NCBI GenBank assembly: GCA_027019205.1
Contig: JALUWZ010000019.1
Span: forward strand, 1-21,513
Direction: 5' to 3'
DNA from: Emcibacter sp.
Lineage (GTDB): Bacteria; Pseudomonadota; Alphaproteobacteria; Sphingomonadales; Emcibacteraceae
DNA: 21,513 nt
Shown: piece after piece, positions 21,364 to 21,513 of the stretch
Layout of the letters: every line of letters begins with the position of its first letter
How positions within the stretch are numbered: the first letter of the stretch is position 1
Program-made: the position numbers and the translations under genes
Notes under the pieces: generated by a model
The model's database searches: none
What the model was told of the DNA's origin: nothing
The model's input: only the letters and a program-made list of their open reading frames with translations

Positions 21364-21513
21364 TTACGACTTAAGTGGGACAGCAGTGGCTTCACCATCC
21401 TTGACGACCCCGACGCAAACCCTGCCGCCGAGCCAGTAGGACAATTCTGCGGGGTGGCTTATATCCCACAGGGCGAAATCGGCTTTTTTGCCAACCTCCA
21501 GCACTCCCCGGTC
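21364..21513 (-). CDS. hutI: Imidazolonepropionase, C-terminal fragment
   Basis: Hydrolyses 4-imidazolone-5-propionate to N-formimino-L-glutamate in histidine degradation. Only the last 49 codons and the TAA stop (21364-21366) are inside the window; I translated them by hand from the minus strand. The fragment reads LEVGKKADFALWDI, then HPAELSYWLG, then VVKDGEA. LEVGKKADFALWD is the generic C-terminal strand of the amidohydrolase superfamily, and HPAELSYWLG is typical of HutI. Other amidohydrolases share the first part, so a related enzyme is possible. It converges on the PEP-CTERM gene; other hut genes would be expected further right. Confidence 0.82.
   Translation of the reverse strand, partial: DRGVLEVGKKADFALWDISHPAELSYWLGGRVCVGVVKDGEATAVPLKS

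Noticed and set aside
1..21513. CRISPR arrays, insertion sequences, toxin-antitoxin pairs, phage genes, defence genes
   Set aside because: I looked for regular direct repeats with spacers, transposase-like frames and small paired genes and saw none. The only regular array is the HAF repeats inside a coding gene.
21338..21513. Plus-strand open frame opposite hutI beginning with MNKRFK
   Set aside because: Antisense to a recognisable amidohydrolase C-terminus and lacking supporting signals.

Overview
The window reads as a chromosomal segment of an alphaproteobacterium. The order thiD-glmM-folP-ftsH-tilS-cpoB-pal-tolBARQ-ybgC-ruvBAC-yebC, followed by a TIGR00282/YmdB-like phosphoesterase and 5-formyl-THF cyclo-ligase, is a conserved arrangement in that class. 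The heat-shock promoter of ftsH also fits the alphaproteobacterial RpoH consensus. The core genes are GC-rich. I cannot name the genus from the sequence.

Positions 1-16974 are a block of housekeeping genes, all on the minus strand, so transcription runs from high to low coordinates. The folate/thiamine/cell-wall end holds thiD (running off the edge), glmM, folP and ftsH, then tilS. The Tol-Pal envelope machine follows: cpoB, pal, tolB, tolA, tolR, tolQ and the thioesterase ybgC. Next is the Holliday-junction machine ruvB, ruvA, ruvC, with yebC at its head. From yebC to tolB, nine genes are joined by overlaps or gaps of 6 nt or less, which suggests one translationally coupled operon. Pal has its own gap upstream and a terminator-like hairpin downstream. 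A 314-bp gap before yebC holds an 85-bp palindromic intergenic repeat and a terminator-like hairpin in the yebC leader. Upstream of that lie the YmdB-like phosphoesterase and fthC. The non-coding stretch before fthC is where 6S RNA often sits.

Positions 17229-18922 are a divergent sulfide module. It pairs a small ArsR-family repressor carrying the two cysteines of SqrR/BigR persulfide sensors with a sulfide:quinone oxidoreductase. A clear sigma-70 promoter and AT-rich palindromes lie between them. A bidirectional terminator separates this from rpmF (ribosomal protein L32).

Positions 19343-21513 contain tRNA-Ser(GGA), whose 3' end is duplicated in tandem immediately downstream. An AT-rich intergenic stretch follows, with a perfect 10-bp inverted repeat and a sigma-54-like site. 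Next is a secreted HAF-repeat protein with a PEP-CTERM sorting tail, of lower GC than its neighbours, and finally the C-terminal end of hutI at the window edge.

I did not find a convincing wholly new system. The most distinctive parts are the sulfide-sensing module, the PEP-CTERM gene with its regulatory region, the tRNA-end duplication, and the RpoH promoter of ftsH.
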